Source: Chloroflexota bacterium (lineage in GTDB: Bacteria > Chloroflexota > UBA4733). Taken from it: a stretch of DNA of 15,219 bases. The stretch covers positions 1 to 15,219 of the forward strand of contig JAICXR010000029.1 in assembly GCA_025980355.1 (NCBI GenBank), given 5' to 3'. Under the pieces are notes generated by a model. That model saw nothing but the letters and a program-made list of their open reading frames with translations, searched no databases and was not told the DNA's origin. The number at the start of each line of letters is the position of its first letter. Position 1 is the first letter of the stretch. This document shows positions 7,047 to 13,875 of this stretch, in pieces. The position numbers were made by a program, and so were the translations under genes.

Positions 7047-7064
7047 GCACACGAGGAGATGTGC
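7047..7064 (+). promoter_or_regulatory. Ribosome binding site in the loop of a small hairpin, just before a TTG start
   Basis: GCACA (7047-7051) can pair with TGTGC (7060-7064). The eight-base loop CGAGGAGA contains the Shine-Dalgarno GAGGAG (7053-7058), seven bases before TTG 7066. The ribosome site makes this TTG the best start for the O-antigen-ligase-like gene, although the frame is open back to an ATG at 6892. The hairpin may be incidental. Confidence 0.5.
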
Positions 7065-7065
7065 A

Positions 7066-8775
7066 TTGACGGACGCGACAACGGCCGACATTCGAGGGCC
7101 CGCACCCGGCTGGTGGGGCGCCGACCTGACGTCCCGCCGCGCGATGTTGCTGCTGGTGGCATTGCTGGTCGCGCTCGGCGCCGTGACGCCCTGGAGTCTG
7201 CTGCTCAGCGTGCCGATCGTGCTGGTGACGCTCCACCGGGTGCACCAGTGGGACGGGATTGTCCTGGGCGCCGCCTTGATCCTGGGCGGCAGTGTGCTGA
7301 GCCTGCTGGTGACAATCGACCTCTCCGTGTCGCTGACCGCCCTCGCCGGCATCGTCGGCGCCTTCGCCGTGACCGTCCTCTTCATCCGGTGGTGGAGTAG
7401 TGCCCCGCGCCTGGGCACCGGGCTGGCGATTTTTGTCGGTATCGCCTGCGCCCTGGTCTTGCTGGCGACGATCCAGGTTGACATCCAGTTCGCCAAGCTC
7501 AACGCCATGAGTGAGGCGGTGTACGGGTGGTTCCACCGCTGGCCGCACCTGGACAACGTCGGCTTCAGCCAGAACGCCACGGCGGCGCTGATCGTCGCCG
7601 CCTGTCCGTTCTGTATCGCCCTGACGGCGTCGGCGACACGTCGCTGGCGCCGGTGGTGCGGAGCGCTCGCCACGCTCTGGCTCGTCTTTGCCCTGGTCCT
7701 CACGCTGTCGCGCGGCGCCTATTTCGGCCTCGCCGTCGGCATCGGCGCGATGATCTGGCTGAACGGTGGCCGGACCCGCTGGCTGGCGCCGCTGCCGACG
7801 CTGCTCACGCTGGCGCTCCTGCTGGCGGGCGTCACCGGCTACGAGTTCACCCTCTCCTCCACGCCCACCGGCTGGAGCAGCGTGGACCGGCTCTACATCT
7901 GGCACACGGCCCTGCGTATGCTCGCCGACTTCCCGATCACCGGCCCCGGCGTCGGCACGTTCCCGCTGCGGATGCCGGCCTACACCTGGCCGATGGAGGC
8001 GCGGGACATCCCCCACGCCCACAACTTCGTGTTGCAGACCTACCTGGATTCCGGCCTGGTCGGCCTCATCGGCATGGTCGTGTTGCTGCTCGGCATGCTG
8101 CAGGGCACGCTGCGCCTGTTGGCGCGGCCGCTGGATCGCCGGTTGCGCCTGGCGGTGCTCGCCGGCGCCGGCGCCATGCTCGGCAGCCTGACCCAGGGCG
8201 GCGTCGACGCCTATTTCTGGGGCGACGCCCGCACCTTCTACGTGATCGCCCTGCCGATCGCGGTGCTCATCCGCGTTGCCCAGTTGCACGGCGTTTCCCT
8301 GGCCTTTGCCGATCACGCGCTGGCGGATCGTCTGCTCCGCTGGGGCGGCCGGCTGCGCCGGGCGACGACCGGTGGCGGGCTCCGCTCCCCGGCGCGCTGG
8401 GCGCTCGCGGCCGGGGCCGCCGTCATCCTGGCGTTCACCGCCCGGCCGATCCTCAGCCTGGCGCTGACCAATTCCGGCAACATGTTGCGCGAGCACGGCG
8501 AGCTCATGGAGACCGGCTCGCCGGTGCAGGCCCTCACCTATACGCTGGCGCAGCACCAACTGGAATGGAGCACCGGGCTGGAAAGCAACTATGGCGTCGC
8601 CTGGCAGGACCTGGCGGAGGTATCGCTGGACGAACGGAACCCGTCGCAGGCCGCGTTCTACCTGGCGCGGGCGGGCTGGGAAGGGCAGCGCGACGCCCTG
8701 GTCCTGCGGGACGACGACCGCCTAAGCCGGCTGGCGATCGCCCAGGCCGCTCCCGACCTCCACATCGTCCACTGA
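7066..8775 (+). CDS. O-antigen ligase / polymerase family membrane protein (Wzy_C-like)
   Basis: This is a polytopic membrane protein of 569 residues with about ten to twelve hydrophobic segments from residue 27 to about 420. The family marks are LTLSRGAYFGLAVG (212-225) at the start of a late transmembrane segment, and HAHNFVLQTYLDSGLVGLIG (317-336), the large periplasmic-loop/TM junction of O-antigen ligases and polymerases. Its relatives transfer or polymerise undecaprenyl-linked glycans at the outer face of the membrane, or act in exopolysaccharide export. A C-terminal soluble tail of about 90 residues follows the last membrane segment (about 445-460). The start is TTG with GAGGAG seven bases upstream; the in-frame extension back to 6892 is Arg/Trp-rich, unlike a coding start. 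No glycosyltransferases are adjacent, so the polysaccharide is unknown. It converges on and overlaps a second, divergent member of the same family. Confidence 0.85.
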   Translation: MTDATTADIRGPAPGWWGADLTSRRAMLLLVALLVALGAVTPWSLLLSVPIVLVTLHRVHQWDGIVLGAALILGGSVLSLLVTIDLSVSLTALAGIVGAFAVTVLFIRWWSSAPRLGTGLAIFVGIACALVLLATIQVDIQFAKLNAMSEAVYGWFHRWPHLDNVGFSQNATAALIVAACPFCIALTASATRRWRRWCGALATLWLVFALVLTLSRGAYFGLAVGIGAMIWLNGGRTRWLAPLPTLLTLALLLAGVTGYEFTLSSTPTGWSSVDRLYIWHTALRMLADFPITGPGVGTFPLRMPAYTWPMEARDIPHAHNFVLQTYLDSGLVGLIGMVVLLLGMLQGTLRLLARPLDRRLRLAVLAGAGAMLGSLTQGGVDAYFWGDARTFYVIALPIAVLIRVAQLHGVSLAFADHALADRLLRWGGRLRRATTGGGLRSPARWALAAGAAVILAFTARPILSLALTNSGNMLREHGELMETGSPVQALTYTLAQHQLEWSTGLESNYGVAWQDLAEVSLDERNPSQAAFYLARAGWEGQRDALVLRDDDRLSRLAIAQAAPDLHIVH

Positions 8776-10203
8776 CGGCGATCGGGAGCGGTCGAGCCGG
8801 ATGGCGACCCCGGCCATCGCCAGCAAGAGCGCGATCTGCACCACCGTCCCGTGGACGTACAGATCGTCCAGCAGGTTGTGGACGGACAGCGTGATGAGCA
8901 TGCCCAGCGCCCCGGCGACGATGGCGTGCAGCAGCGGATCGCGCATCGTCGCCAGCGGTCGCCAGAGCAGGCGGAAGGCGCTGAAGAGGAAGACCAGGTA
9001 GGTCCCCAGGCCGACGATCCCGGTTTCTACGGCCTGGTTGAGGTAGTAGTCGTGCGCGTGATCGAGCCCGACATTCCAACCGGGCACTGCATAGTGCGGG
9101 TAGACGATGCCGAAGTTGCCCATGCCGATGCCGAGCAACCAGTGGCTCGTGAACATGTTCTCGCCGGCAATCCAGAAGGCCAGGCGCTGCGCCGCGGAGA
9201 ACGTGGCTGGTGTCGGGTGCAACACGTCGACGTCATAGATGTCGAAGGCCGCGATCACTTGGGTGGAGACCGAGCCGGGCACTAGGTGGATGGCGAAAAG
9301 CCAGACCACAATCACCGCCGCGGCGACGCCGAAGCCGACCAACATCCGCGAGCGGCTGCCGCCCCGATCCAGCAGGAGCACCGCCGCTACGGCCAGGGCC
9401 AGCCAGGCGCTTCGGGAGAGCGAGCAGACGATGGCGATGAGGATCATGGCGGCCGCCAGGATCAGCCAGCGGCCGCCGCGCTGCCGGGCGTAGACGACGG
9501 CCAGGGCGATGGCGAGCAGCACGCCCATGTTGAGGTAGCCGGCAAACGGATTGGGCTGGGCGAACGTGCCGTAGGCGCGCATGAAGAGGTGGTGGATCAG
9601 GAAGCTCGGCGGGCCGATTTTCAGGACGAACTGCGCGAGGCCGATCTGTGCCTCCACCGCCGTACTGGCGACGATCAGGATGGCGGCGAGGCGGAGCTGG
9701 CGCCGCGTCGTCAGCAGGTTGCAGGCGAGCACATAGACGACGACGAGCTCCACCCACTTCACGAGCTCCTTGAATCCCCACACCAGCGAGCTCTGGTCCG
9801 GGGGGGCGGAGACGATGGCGAGGAAGCTCAGGGTGATGCCGGTCAGGAAGAGCAGCAGCGGCGGCAGCAGCGGCATAGGCGCAAAGCGGCGACGGCGCGC
9901 CATGATCACTTGCAGGAGCCAGGCGACCAGCGTGACACCGACCAGCAGCTCCGTGCTACTGGCCGGAAATGGGCCGAGGTTGAAGGAGCGCAGCGACTGG
10001 AACGGCACAGAGGGGATTAGCAGGCAGAGGCCCAGCAGCGGCCAGCGCAGGATGGCGGCGGCGAGGAGAGCTCCCAGGGTGACGGCCAGCCCGTAGCTGG
10101 GGCTGAGCCAGGCGATGGCAAAGGCAACGGCCAGGATGCCGAGCACGCCCAGGAGGGGCGCGATGGGCAGCCGGCGCGGTTCCGGAGCCGCAAAGGTTCG
10201 CAT
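8722..10203 (-). CDS. O-antigen ligase / polymerase family membrane protein, second copy
   Basis: This 493-residue polytopic protein has about ten to twelve hydrophobic segments beginning at residue 14 (IAPLLGVLGILAVAFAIAWL). It carries SLSRSAWLALAVAAVLLL and, further on, the loop-end motif DHAHDYYLNQAVETGIVGLG, equivalent to the HAHN motif of the gene opposite. These mark the Wzy_C/O-antigen ligase family. It is not a recent duplicate: outside these motifs the two neighbours differ throughout. I place the start at ATG 10201-10203; a longer reading frame to 10311 adds 36 residues unlike a membrane-protein N terminus. No Shine-Dalgarno precedes the ATG, but TATACT lies six bases upstream, which suggests a leaderless message. 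The last 54 bases overlap the convergent ligase-like gene. Its glycan substrate is unknown. Confidence 0.83.
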   Translation of the reverse strand: MRTFAAPEPRRLPIAPLLGVLGILAVAFAIAWLSPSYGLAVTLGALLAAAILRWPLLGLCLLIPSVPFQSLRSFNLGPFPASSTELLVGVTLVAWLLQVIMARRRRFAPMPLLPPLLLFLTGITLSFLAIVSAPPDQSSLVWGFKELVKWVELVVVYVLACNLLTTRRQLRLAAILIVASTAVEAQIGLAQFVLKIGPPSFLIHHLFMRAYGTFAQPNPFAGYLNMGVLLAIALAVVYARQRGGRWLILAAAMILIAIVCSLSRSAWLALAVAAVLLLDRGGSRSRMLVGFGVAAAVIVVWLFAIHLVPGSVSTQVIAAFDIYDVDVLHPTPATFSAAQRLAFWIAGENMFTSHWLLGIGMGNFGIVYPHYAVPGWNVGLDHAHDYYLNQAVETGIVGLGTYLVFLFSAFRLLWRPLATMRDPLLHAIVAGALGMLITLSVHNLLDDLYVHGTVVQIALLLAMAGVAIRLDRSRSPSVDDVEVGSGLGDRQPA

Positions 10204-10209
10204 CGGGGC

Positions 10210-10215
10210 AGTATA
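10210..10215 (-). promoter_or_regulatory. Candidate -10 box placing transcription start at the ATG
   Basis: On the minus strand the bases read TATACT, one mismatch from TATAAT, six bases before the ATG at 10203. With the usual 6-8 bases between the -10 box and the start of transcription, the message would begin at or next to the ATG. No clear -35 box is visible at 16-18 bp. Confidence 0.45.
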
Positions 10216-10309
10216 GCGGAACGTCCGGGCACCCCGAATCTGGAGGTTGTCTGGAAATCGCGTTGTCGCCACCCCGGAGGCGTCGATTGCGGCGGCAACT
10301 TGCGCGGTC

Positions 10310-10322
10310 AAGCGTTACGCTT
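10310..10322. repeat. Short inverted repeat upstream of the ferredoxin gene
   Basis: AAGCG and CGCTT flank the three bases TTA. The repeat lies 58 bases upstream of the ferredoxin ATG in the divergent region between it and the membrane protein gene. It could be an operator half-site pair or chance; nothing else in this 177-bp gap stands out. Confidence 0.25.
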
Positions 10323-10380
10323 AGTCCCGTGAAAGCAAGCCGCGCTCGGCGGCCAGCGTGCATAAGGGGAAGGCGACGCC

Positions 10381-10668
10381 ATGACCTACGTCATCACCGA
10401 GACCTGTGTGGACCTGAAGGACGCCTCCTGCGTCGAAGTCTGCCCGGTCAACTGCATCTACAGCACCGACGAAGACCGCATTTACCTGATCAGCCCGGAC
10501 GAGTGCATCGACTGCGGCGCCTGCGAGCCGGAATGCCCGGTCACCGCGATCTTCAGCGAGGACGCCGTGCCGGACGACCAGAGCGAGTATACGAAGATCA
10601 ACGCGCTCTGGTTCGAGGACAAGGATGCGGCGCGCGAAATGGTGAACGCGCTCAAGCCGCCGGCATAA
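10381..10668 (+). CDS. 7Fe ferredoxin ([3Fe-4S] plus [4Fe-4S])
   Basis: The 95-residue protein is a small soluble electron carrier. The cysteines follow the Azotobacter FdI pattern: Cys9-x7-Cys17-x3-Cys21-Pro in the first half, then Cys42-x2-Cys45-x2-Cys48-x3-Cys52-Pro. By analogy Cys9, Cys17 and Cys52 hold the 3Fe-4S cluster and Cys21, Cys42, Cys45 and Cys48 hold the 4Fe-4S cluster. Cys25 matches the free cysteine of FdI. The tail (55-95) is acidic, ending in a helix (KDAAREMVNALK) as in other 7Fe ferredoxins of high-GC bacteria. AGGGGAAGG lies seven bases before the ATG. No partner oxidoreductase is adjacent, so its redox partner cannot be inferred. It appears monocistronic, 120 bases ahead of the HD-domain gene. 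Confidence 0.93.
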   Translation: MTYVITETCVDLKDASCVEVCPVNCIYSTDEDRIYLISPDECIDCGACEPECPVTAIFSEDAVPDDQSEYTKINALWFEDKDAAREMVNALKPPA

Positions 10669-10726
10669 ACTCGCCGGGCGACGCCCAAGCCGGTACCACT
10701 CGCCAACGGTCCGCCCCTCCTTGCGC

Positions 10727-10732
10727 TACACT
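10727..10732 (+). promoter_or_regulatory. Candidate -10 box upstream of the HD-domain gene
   Basis: TACACT lies about 56 bases before the TTG start of the HD-domain gene, in the sequence GCTACACTAT. It resembles GCTACTAT at 5091 and 13427. No good -35 box lies 16-18 bp upstream. The call rests on the shared motif and the gap position. Confidence 0.3.
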
Positions 10733-10774
10733 ATGCGCGCGATCATGCCGCATGCTCGCGGCCCGCACGCTATC

Positions 10775-10780
10775 GGGAGG
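10775..10780 (+). promoter_or_regulatory. Ribosome binding site deciding a TTG start
   Basis: GGGAGG lies eight bases before TTG 10789. No ATG or GTG with comparable spacing is in frame nearby, so the HD-domain protein most likely starts with TTG. Confidence 0.65.
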
Positions 10781-10788
10781 AACCTCAC

Positions 10789-11808
10789 TTGGCACAGACC
10801 TTGACACGGGAGCTGGCGACGCCGGTGGCGCCGCATCCGGACGATGCCGCCGTCCTGGAGGAGCTGGTTCAACTGGCGCGGGAGACGTACCTGCTCTGGG
10901 ACGAGGACTGGGTCGGCTTTTCCTGGCGCAACTATACCCACGACCACGTCCGGCGCGTCCGGAACCTGGCGATGCACCTGTGCCTGGAGGAGGGCGGCAA
11001 CACGCGCCCGCTCGACCTCGGCGCCACGCTGCACGACATCACCAAGTCCTACGACGGCGAGATCATCATGAAGGACGGCAAGCGCGTCATCGATGAGAAC
11101 GGCCTCTGGCACAACGAGTACCTGCCGCCGGCCCGCCGCAACCACGTCACCGACCTCTACGACCAGCTCGGCCTGCGCGGGCAGATCCACAACATCTCCG
11201 GCGCCCGCATCGCCGACGCCTTGCTGACCGAGTATGGCTATCCCCAGGCGTTGCGCGACCACGTCCAGGAGATCATCATCACCCACCTGACGGTCAGCGC
11301 GGCCTCCAGCCTGGAGGGTCGCTGCCTCTACGACGCCGACACCATCGACGCCAATATCGGCTATCCCGCCTTCTACCGCAACATCCAGATCAGTATGCAC
11401 AATCTGGAGCGGCAGTACGCCGCCCGCGGCGCCTCGCTCGACGAGTTCCTGGCCACGTCGCTGCACGAGTACCTGGAACCCTACGTGCGCGAGAAGCTGC
11501 CGGCCTGGCTGGAGGGGAAGCGGCGCGACTTCGTCAGCAAGATGACGACCGCCAGCGGCAAGCGGCGGGCCGAGGCACGCCTGGACCGCTTGGGCGCCGA
11601 GATGGCGAGCATGGGGCAGGAACTGGACACACTAGAAGCGGCCCTGGACGCCGGACGGCTGGCGCCGGCGGTCTACTTCATGCGCAACCGGCGTAACCCC
11701 TCCGTCTCGGCCGACCTGGCGGCGCTCATGGAACGCTGGCCGGAGGAGCAGGCGGCGGCGGCCCAATTCCTGGCCTCATTGCAGCGGGAGAGCGCCGGCG
11801 TCTGGTAA
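10789..11808 (+). CDS. HD-domain metal-dependent phosphohydrolase
   Basis: The 339-residue protein contains the HD signature: HDHVRRV (51-57), the diagnostic pair His82-Asp83 in GATLHDITKS, further histidines at 134 and 166, and a final aspartate in YDADTID (181-187). This is the H...HD...D metal site of enzymes that hydrolyse phosphate esters, often of nucleotides. About 45 residues between the HD pair and the next conserved block (GEIIMKDGKRVIDENGLW and following) form an insertion that I do not recognise. The C-terminal third (about 235-339) is helical and partly coiled, with no known domain seen. It is soluble. The start is TTG with GGGAGG upstream. A Gfo/Idh/MocA oxidoreductase follows 28 bases downstream, probably in the same transcript. 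A specific substrate cannot be given. Confidence 0.82.
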   Translation: MAQTLTRELATPVAPHPDDAAVLEELVQLARETYLLWDEDWVGFSWRNYTHDHVRRVRNLAMHLCLEEGGNTRPLDLGATLHDITKSYDGEIIMKDGKRVIDENGLWHNEYLPPARRNHVTDLYDQLGLRGQIHNISGARIADALLTEYGYPQALRDHVQEIIITHLTVSAASSLEGRCLYDADTIDANIGYPAFYRNIQISMHNLERQYAARGASLDEFLATSLHEYLEPYVREKLPAWLEGKRRDFVSKMTTASGKRRAEARLDRLGAEMASMGQELDTLEAALDAGRLAPAVYFMRNRRNPSVSADLAALMERWPEEQAAAAQFLASLQRESAGVW

Positions 11809-11836
11809 GGCGTTTTCGGGAACGGGGAGAGACACG

Positions 11837-12901
11837 ATGGCGGACCGGCTACGTATCGGCATGATCGGCTGCGGCGAGATCGCCGTGCAAACGGCCAAGG
11901 GTATCGCCGCCTCCACGCTAGGGCAGCACGTGATGGTGATGGACACCGACGCCCGGGTCGCCGGCGACCTCGGCGTGACGTACGGCGTGCCCCATACCAC
12001 GAAGGTGGAGGAGCTTCTGGCGAACCCGCAGGTGGACGCCGTCTACATCGCCGTGCCGCACTACCTCCACGCGCCCCTGGCCATCCAGGCGGCACAGGCC
12101 GGCAAGCACGTGCTGGTGGAGAAGCCGATCGCCACTAGCCTGGCCGAGGCGGACGACATGATCGCCGCCGCCCGCGACGCCCACGTCACGCTCTCCGTCG
12201 CCTATCTGGCCCAGGTCGATCCGGTGGCGCAGACGATGCACCGTCTGGTCGCCGCCGGCGCCATCGGCAACGTCGTCGGCACGCGCATCGTCTATCGCGG
12301 CGACAAGCCGGAGAGCTACTGGCACGGCGGCTACTCCGGCCGCATCCAGACCGATTGGCGGACGTCCAAGGCCAAGTCCGGCGGCGGCGTCCTGATCATG
12401 AACACCATCCACGACCTCAACACGTTGCGGTTCATCACCGGGCTGGAGGTGGTGCGCGTCTCCGCCGAGTATGAGACGTTCACCACGCCGGTGGAGGTCG
12501 AAGATTATGTCGCGGCGACCTACCGCTACGACAACGGGGCGATCGGCACGCTGGAGGCCGGCTCGGCCATCCGCGGGCGCGACCCGTTGCGCGAGGTGAA
12601 CCGCATCTATGGCGACGCCGGCCAGATCCTCTTCAGCAACCCGGCGCGCATCTTCGTCACGCAGGCGGTGGAAGGGCTGCAGGCCGGCCAGTGGCAGGAC
12701 CTGCCGGCGCCAACCGGGAGCCACGGCGGTGACCGTGCCGCCATGATCGATGGCTTCGCCGGCGCCGTCTTGAATGGCCGTCCACCGGTGGTCCAGGCCG
12801 AGGACGGCCGGGCCGCGCTCCAGATCGCGCTGGCCGCCTACCAGGCCGGCCAGGAGCACCGGACGATCACCCTGGGGCCGGTCGCGAAGGCGGCCGTCTG
12901 A
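11837..12901 (+). CDS. Gfo/Idh/MocA family NAD(P)-dependent oxidoreductase
   Basis: The 354-residue protein opens with a Rossmann fold whose dinucleotide motif is GMIGCGEIA (8-16). The family signature EKPIA (95-99), with the substrate-site lysine Lys96, follows after HVLV. The C-terminal domain has GGGVLIMNTIHDLNTLRFITG (182-202, His192-Asp193), the usual sugar-site block. Relatives oxidise or reduce sugars, inositols and their derivatives with NAD(P). The length (about 330-390) is normal. The ATG has GGGGAG seven bases upstream. It sits 28 bases after the HD-domain gene and is probably its operon partner, so a pathway using both a phosphohydrolase and a sugar-type dehydrogenase is possible, but no substrate is indicated. 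It ends 49 bases before the stop of the convergent small gene. Confidence 0.9.
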   Translation: MADRLRIGMIGCGEIAVQTAKGIAASTLGQHVMVMDTDARVAGDLGVTYGVPHTTKVEELLANPQVDAVYIAVPHYLHAPLAIQAAQAGKHVLVEKPIATSLAEADDMIAAARDAHVTLSVAYLAQVDPVAQTMHRLVAAGAIGNVVGTRIVYRGDKPESYWHGGYSGRIQTDWRTSKAKSGGGVLIMNTIHDLNTLRFITGLEVVRVSAEYETFTTPVEVEDYVAATYRYDNGAIGTLEAGSAIRGRDPLREVNRIYGDAGQILFSNPARIFVTQAVEGLQAGQWQDLPAPTGSHGGDRAAMIDGFAGAVLNGRPPVVQAEDGRAALQIALAAYQAGQEHRTITLGPVAKAAV

Positions 12902-12912
12902 ATCACACAAGC

Positions 12913-12947
12913 TCGGCGGTGCAACGGGTGAGGGATCCGCCGATCCC
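12913..12947. terminator. Weak hairpins between convergent genes
   Basis: TCGGCGG (12913-12919) can pair with CCGCCGA (12937-12943). An alternative pairs GGGAT (12932-12936) with ATCCC (12943-12947). They lie in the 49-base gap between two convergent stops. No U-run follows on either strand, so intrinsic termination is doubtful. Confidence 0.25.
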
Positions 12948-12950
12948 GTG

Positions 12951-13385
12951 CTACGCCTTGTCTGTTTCGGGGATCACGCGTAAATCCTGCAAGATCGCCT
13001 CGTGCGCCGCGCGTAAGCGGGCGAGACGCGCCTCGGCAATGGCGAGCTCGCGCCGCAGGCTCTCCGTGTAGTAGAAGTAGTCCTCGGACATGGCTCGGGA
13101 AGCGTCGACATTGGCGCGGATACGGCTGTGCAATTCTTCGCGCAGCAGTGTGGCCGCCTCTTGCGCCGCCAGCAACTCCTGCCACGCCTCCCGCCGGTGC
13201 GCCCGCGCGTCGCGGCGGCGCTGCAAGAGATCGACGGCTTCGGCGTCACCGGCGAGAGCGCGACGGCGAACCTCCCAGCTCTTCCGGCCAATTCGGGCGT
13301 AGAAGTCGTCGCCATGCCGGCGCCGCGTCTCTACGGCGCGCTCTGAACTGCCGTCACGATCCGCTCTATTCACCGTTGCCCCCAT
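12951..13385 (-). CDS. Small helical protein with one degenerate KGG-like repeat, function unknown
   Basis: The 144-residue product is highly charged and almost entirely helical by composition, with Arg/Ala/Glu/Leu-rich stretches from about residue 40 to 135 that suggest a coiled coil. Residues 21-41 (RRRHGDDFYARIGRKSWEVRR) look like one copy of the KGG repeat of small stress-linked proteins such as Bacillus YciG, where the pattern is H-x-x-FY-x-x-IG-x-KGGE. Here KGGE has become KSWE. No membrane segment or signal peptide is visible. The ATG at 13383-13385 has only a weak purine stretch (GGGGCGAG) before it; GTG four codons later is an alternative. It converges on the oxidoreductase gene. No function is claimed. 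Confidence 0.62.
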   Translation of the reverse strand: MGATVNRADRDGSSERAVETRRRHGDDFYARIGRKSWEVRRRALAGDAEAVDLLQRRRDARAHRREAWQELLAAQEAATLLREELHSRIRANVDASRAMSEDYFYYTESLRRELAIAEARLARLRAAHEAILQDLRVIPETDKA

Positions 13386-13427
13386 CTCGCCCCAGTAGGA
13401 CCTCCGGCCTAAGGCGATCGCTGCGGC

Positions 13428-13433
13428 TACTAT
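13428..13433 (+). promoter_or_regulatory. Candidate -10 box upstream of the 105-residue hypothetical gene
   Basis: TACTAT lies about 100 bases before ATG 13534, in GGCTACTATG, the same motif seen at 5091. No matching -35 box is evident. The surrounding 148-bp divergent gap shows nothing else distinct. Confidence 0.25.
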
Positions 13434-13533
13434 GTTAGTCTAGCGCGATATTCGCCGTCATGCACGGGAATTCGCCCCCGTCGTACCATAGCGCCGCGAA
13501 GATCGCCATTTGGAAACGGAAGGTAGGACGGGC

Positions 13534-13851
13534 ATGGCCGAAGGCTTCCCCTTGAGTGACACGATCTCCTTTCAGACGAAGGCCGGTTGGTACGACCTGA
13601 TCGTCACCACCGCCTATATCCCCGCAACCCTGGGCGATACGGGCGAGGCCGGGTTCCGTACCGTCGCCGACCTGCACGCACCGCACACCGCGGCGGGCGA
13701 GGCGACGCTCCTCCAGGAGCTGGTACGCGACTACCGGACCGCCGCCGAGGCGCGCGCCGGGCACGCCGACGTGCTGCGGCTTGTCGAGGAGCGCCAGGTC
13801 CCGCTGCCGATTCCGGATGAGGTGACGACGGAACGGAAGCTGCGAAGTTAG
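13534..13851 (+). CDS. Hypothetical protein, 105 residues
   Basis: I do not recognise this family. The protein is small, soluble and mildly acidic. Its first half has alternating strand-like segments (SDTISFQTKAGWYDLIVTT, residues 8-26). The second half is a probable amphipathic helix (EATLLQELVRDYRTAAEARA), followed by an Arg/Glu-rich tail. No cysteines, signal peptide or membrane segment are present. Third-position G/C is high in this frame, and the 146-codon frame on the opposite strand has Gly/Arg-rich shadow composition, so the plus strand is preferred. ATG 13534 has TAGGA six bases upstream; TTG 13510 in the same frame lacks a ribosome site. It stands alone between two minus-strand genes, 24 bases from the stop of the convergent isoprenoid-enzyme gene. 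Confidence 0.65.
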   Translation: MAEGFPLSDTISFQTKAGWYDLIVTTAYIPATLGDTGEAGFRTVADLHAPHTAAGEATLLQELVRDYRTAAEARAGHADVLRLVEERQVPLPIPDEVTTERKLRS

Positions 13852-13875
13852 GCCGCCACCGATACGTCGGGACAT

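Noticed and set aside
6892..7065. N-terminal extension of the membrane protein from ATG 6892
   Set aside because: This stretch overlaps the promoter and ribosome site of the divergent DUF164 gene, has no ribosome site of its own, and encodes an Arg/Trp-rich peptide. TTG 7066 has a well-placed GAGGAG.
6967..8559. A 530-codon open frame on the minus strand
   Set aside because: It lies opposite the membrane protein gene at 7066-8775 and is rich in Gln, Arg, Gly and Asp, the usual shadow composition in GC-rich DNA. It has no family motif.
10204..10311. N-terminal extension of the minus-strand ligase-like protein
   Set aside because: The 36 extra residues do not look like the start of a membrane protein, and the TATACT box lies within this stretch just before ATG 10203.
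10676..10686. GGGCGACGCCC just after the ferredoxin stop as a terminator
   Set aside because: Only four pairs around a three-base loop, with no U-run.
12913..12947. Strong intrinsic terminator between convergent genes
   Set aside because: The hairpins are short or have a long loop, and no U-run follows on either strand; listed only as a weak candidate.
13435..13875. A 146-codon minus-strand frame covering the 105-residue hypothetical gene
   Set aside because: Gly/Arg-rich composition, no ribosome site, and better third-position G/C bias in the plus-strand frame.
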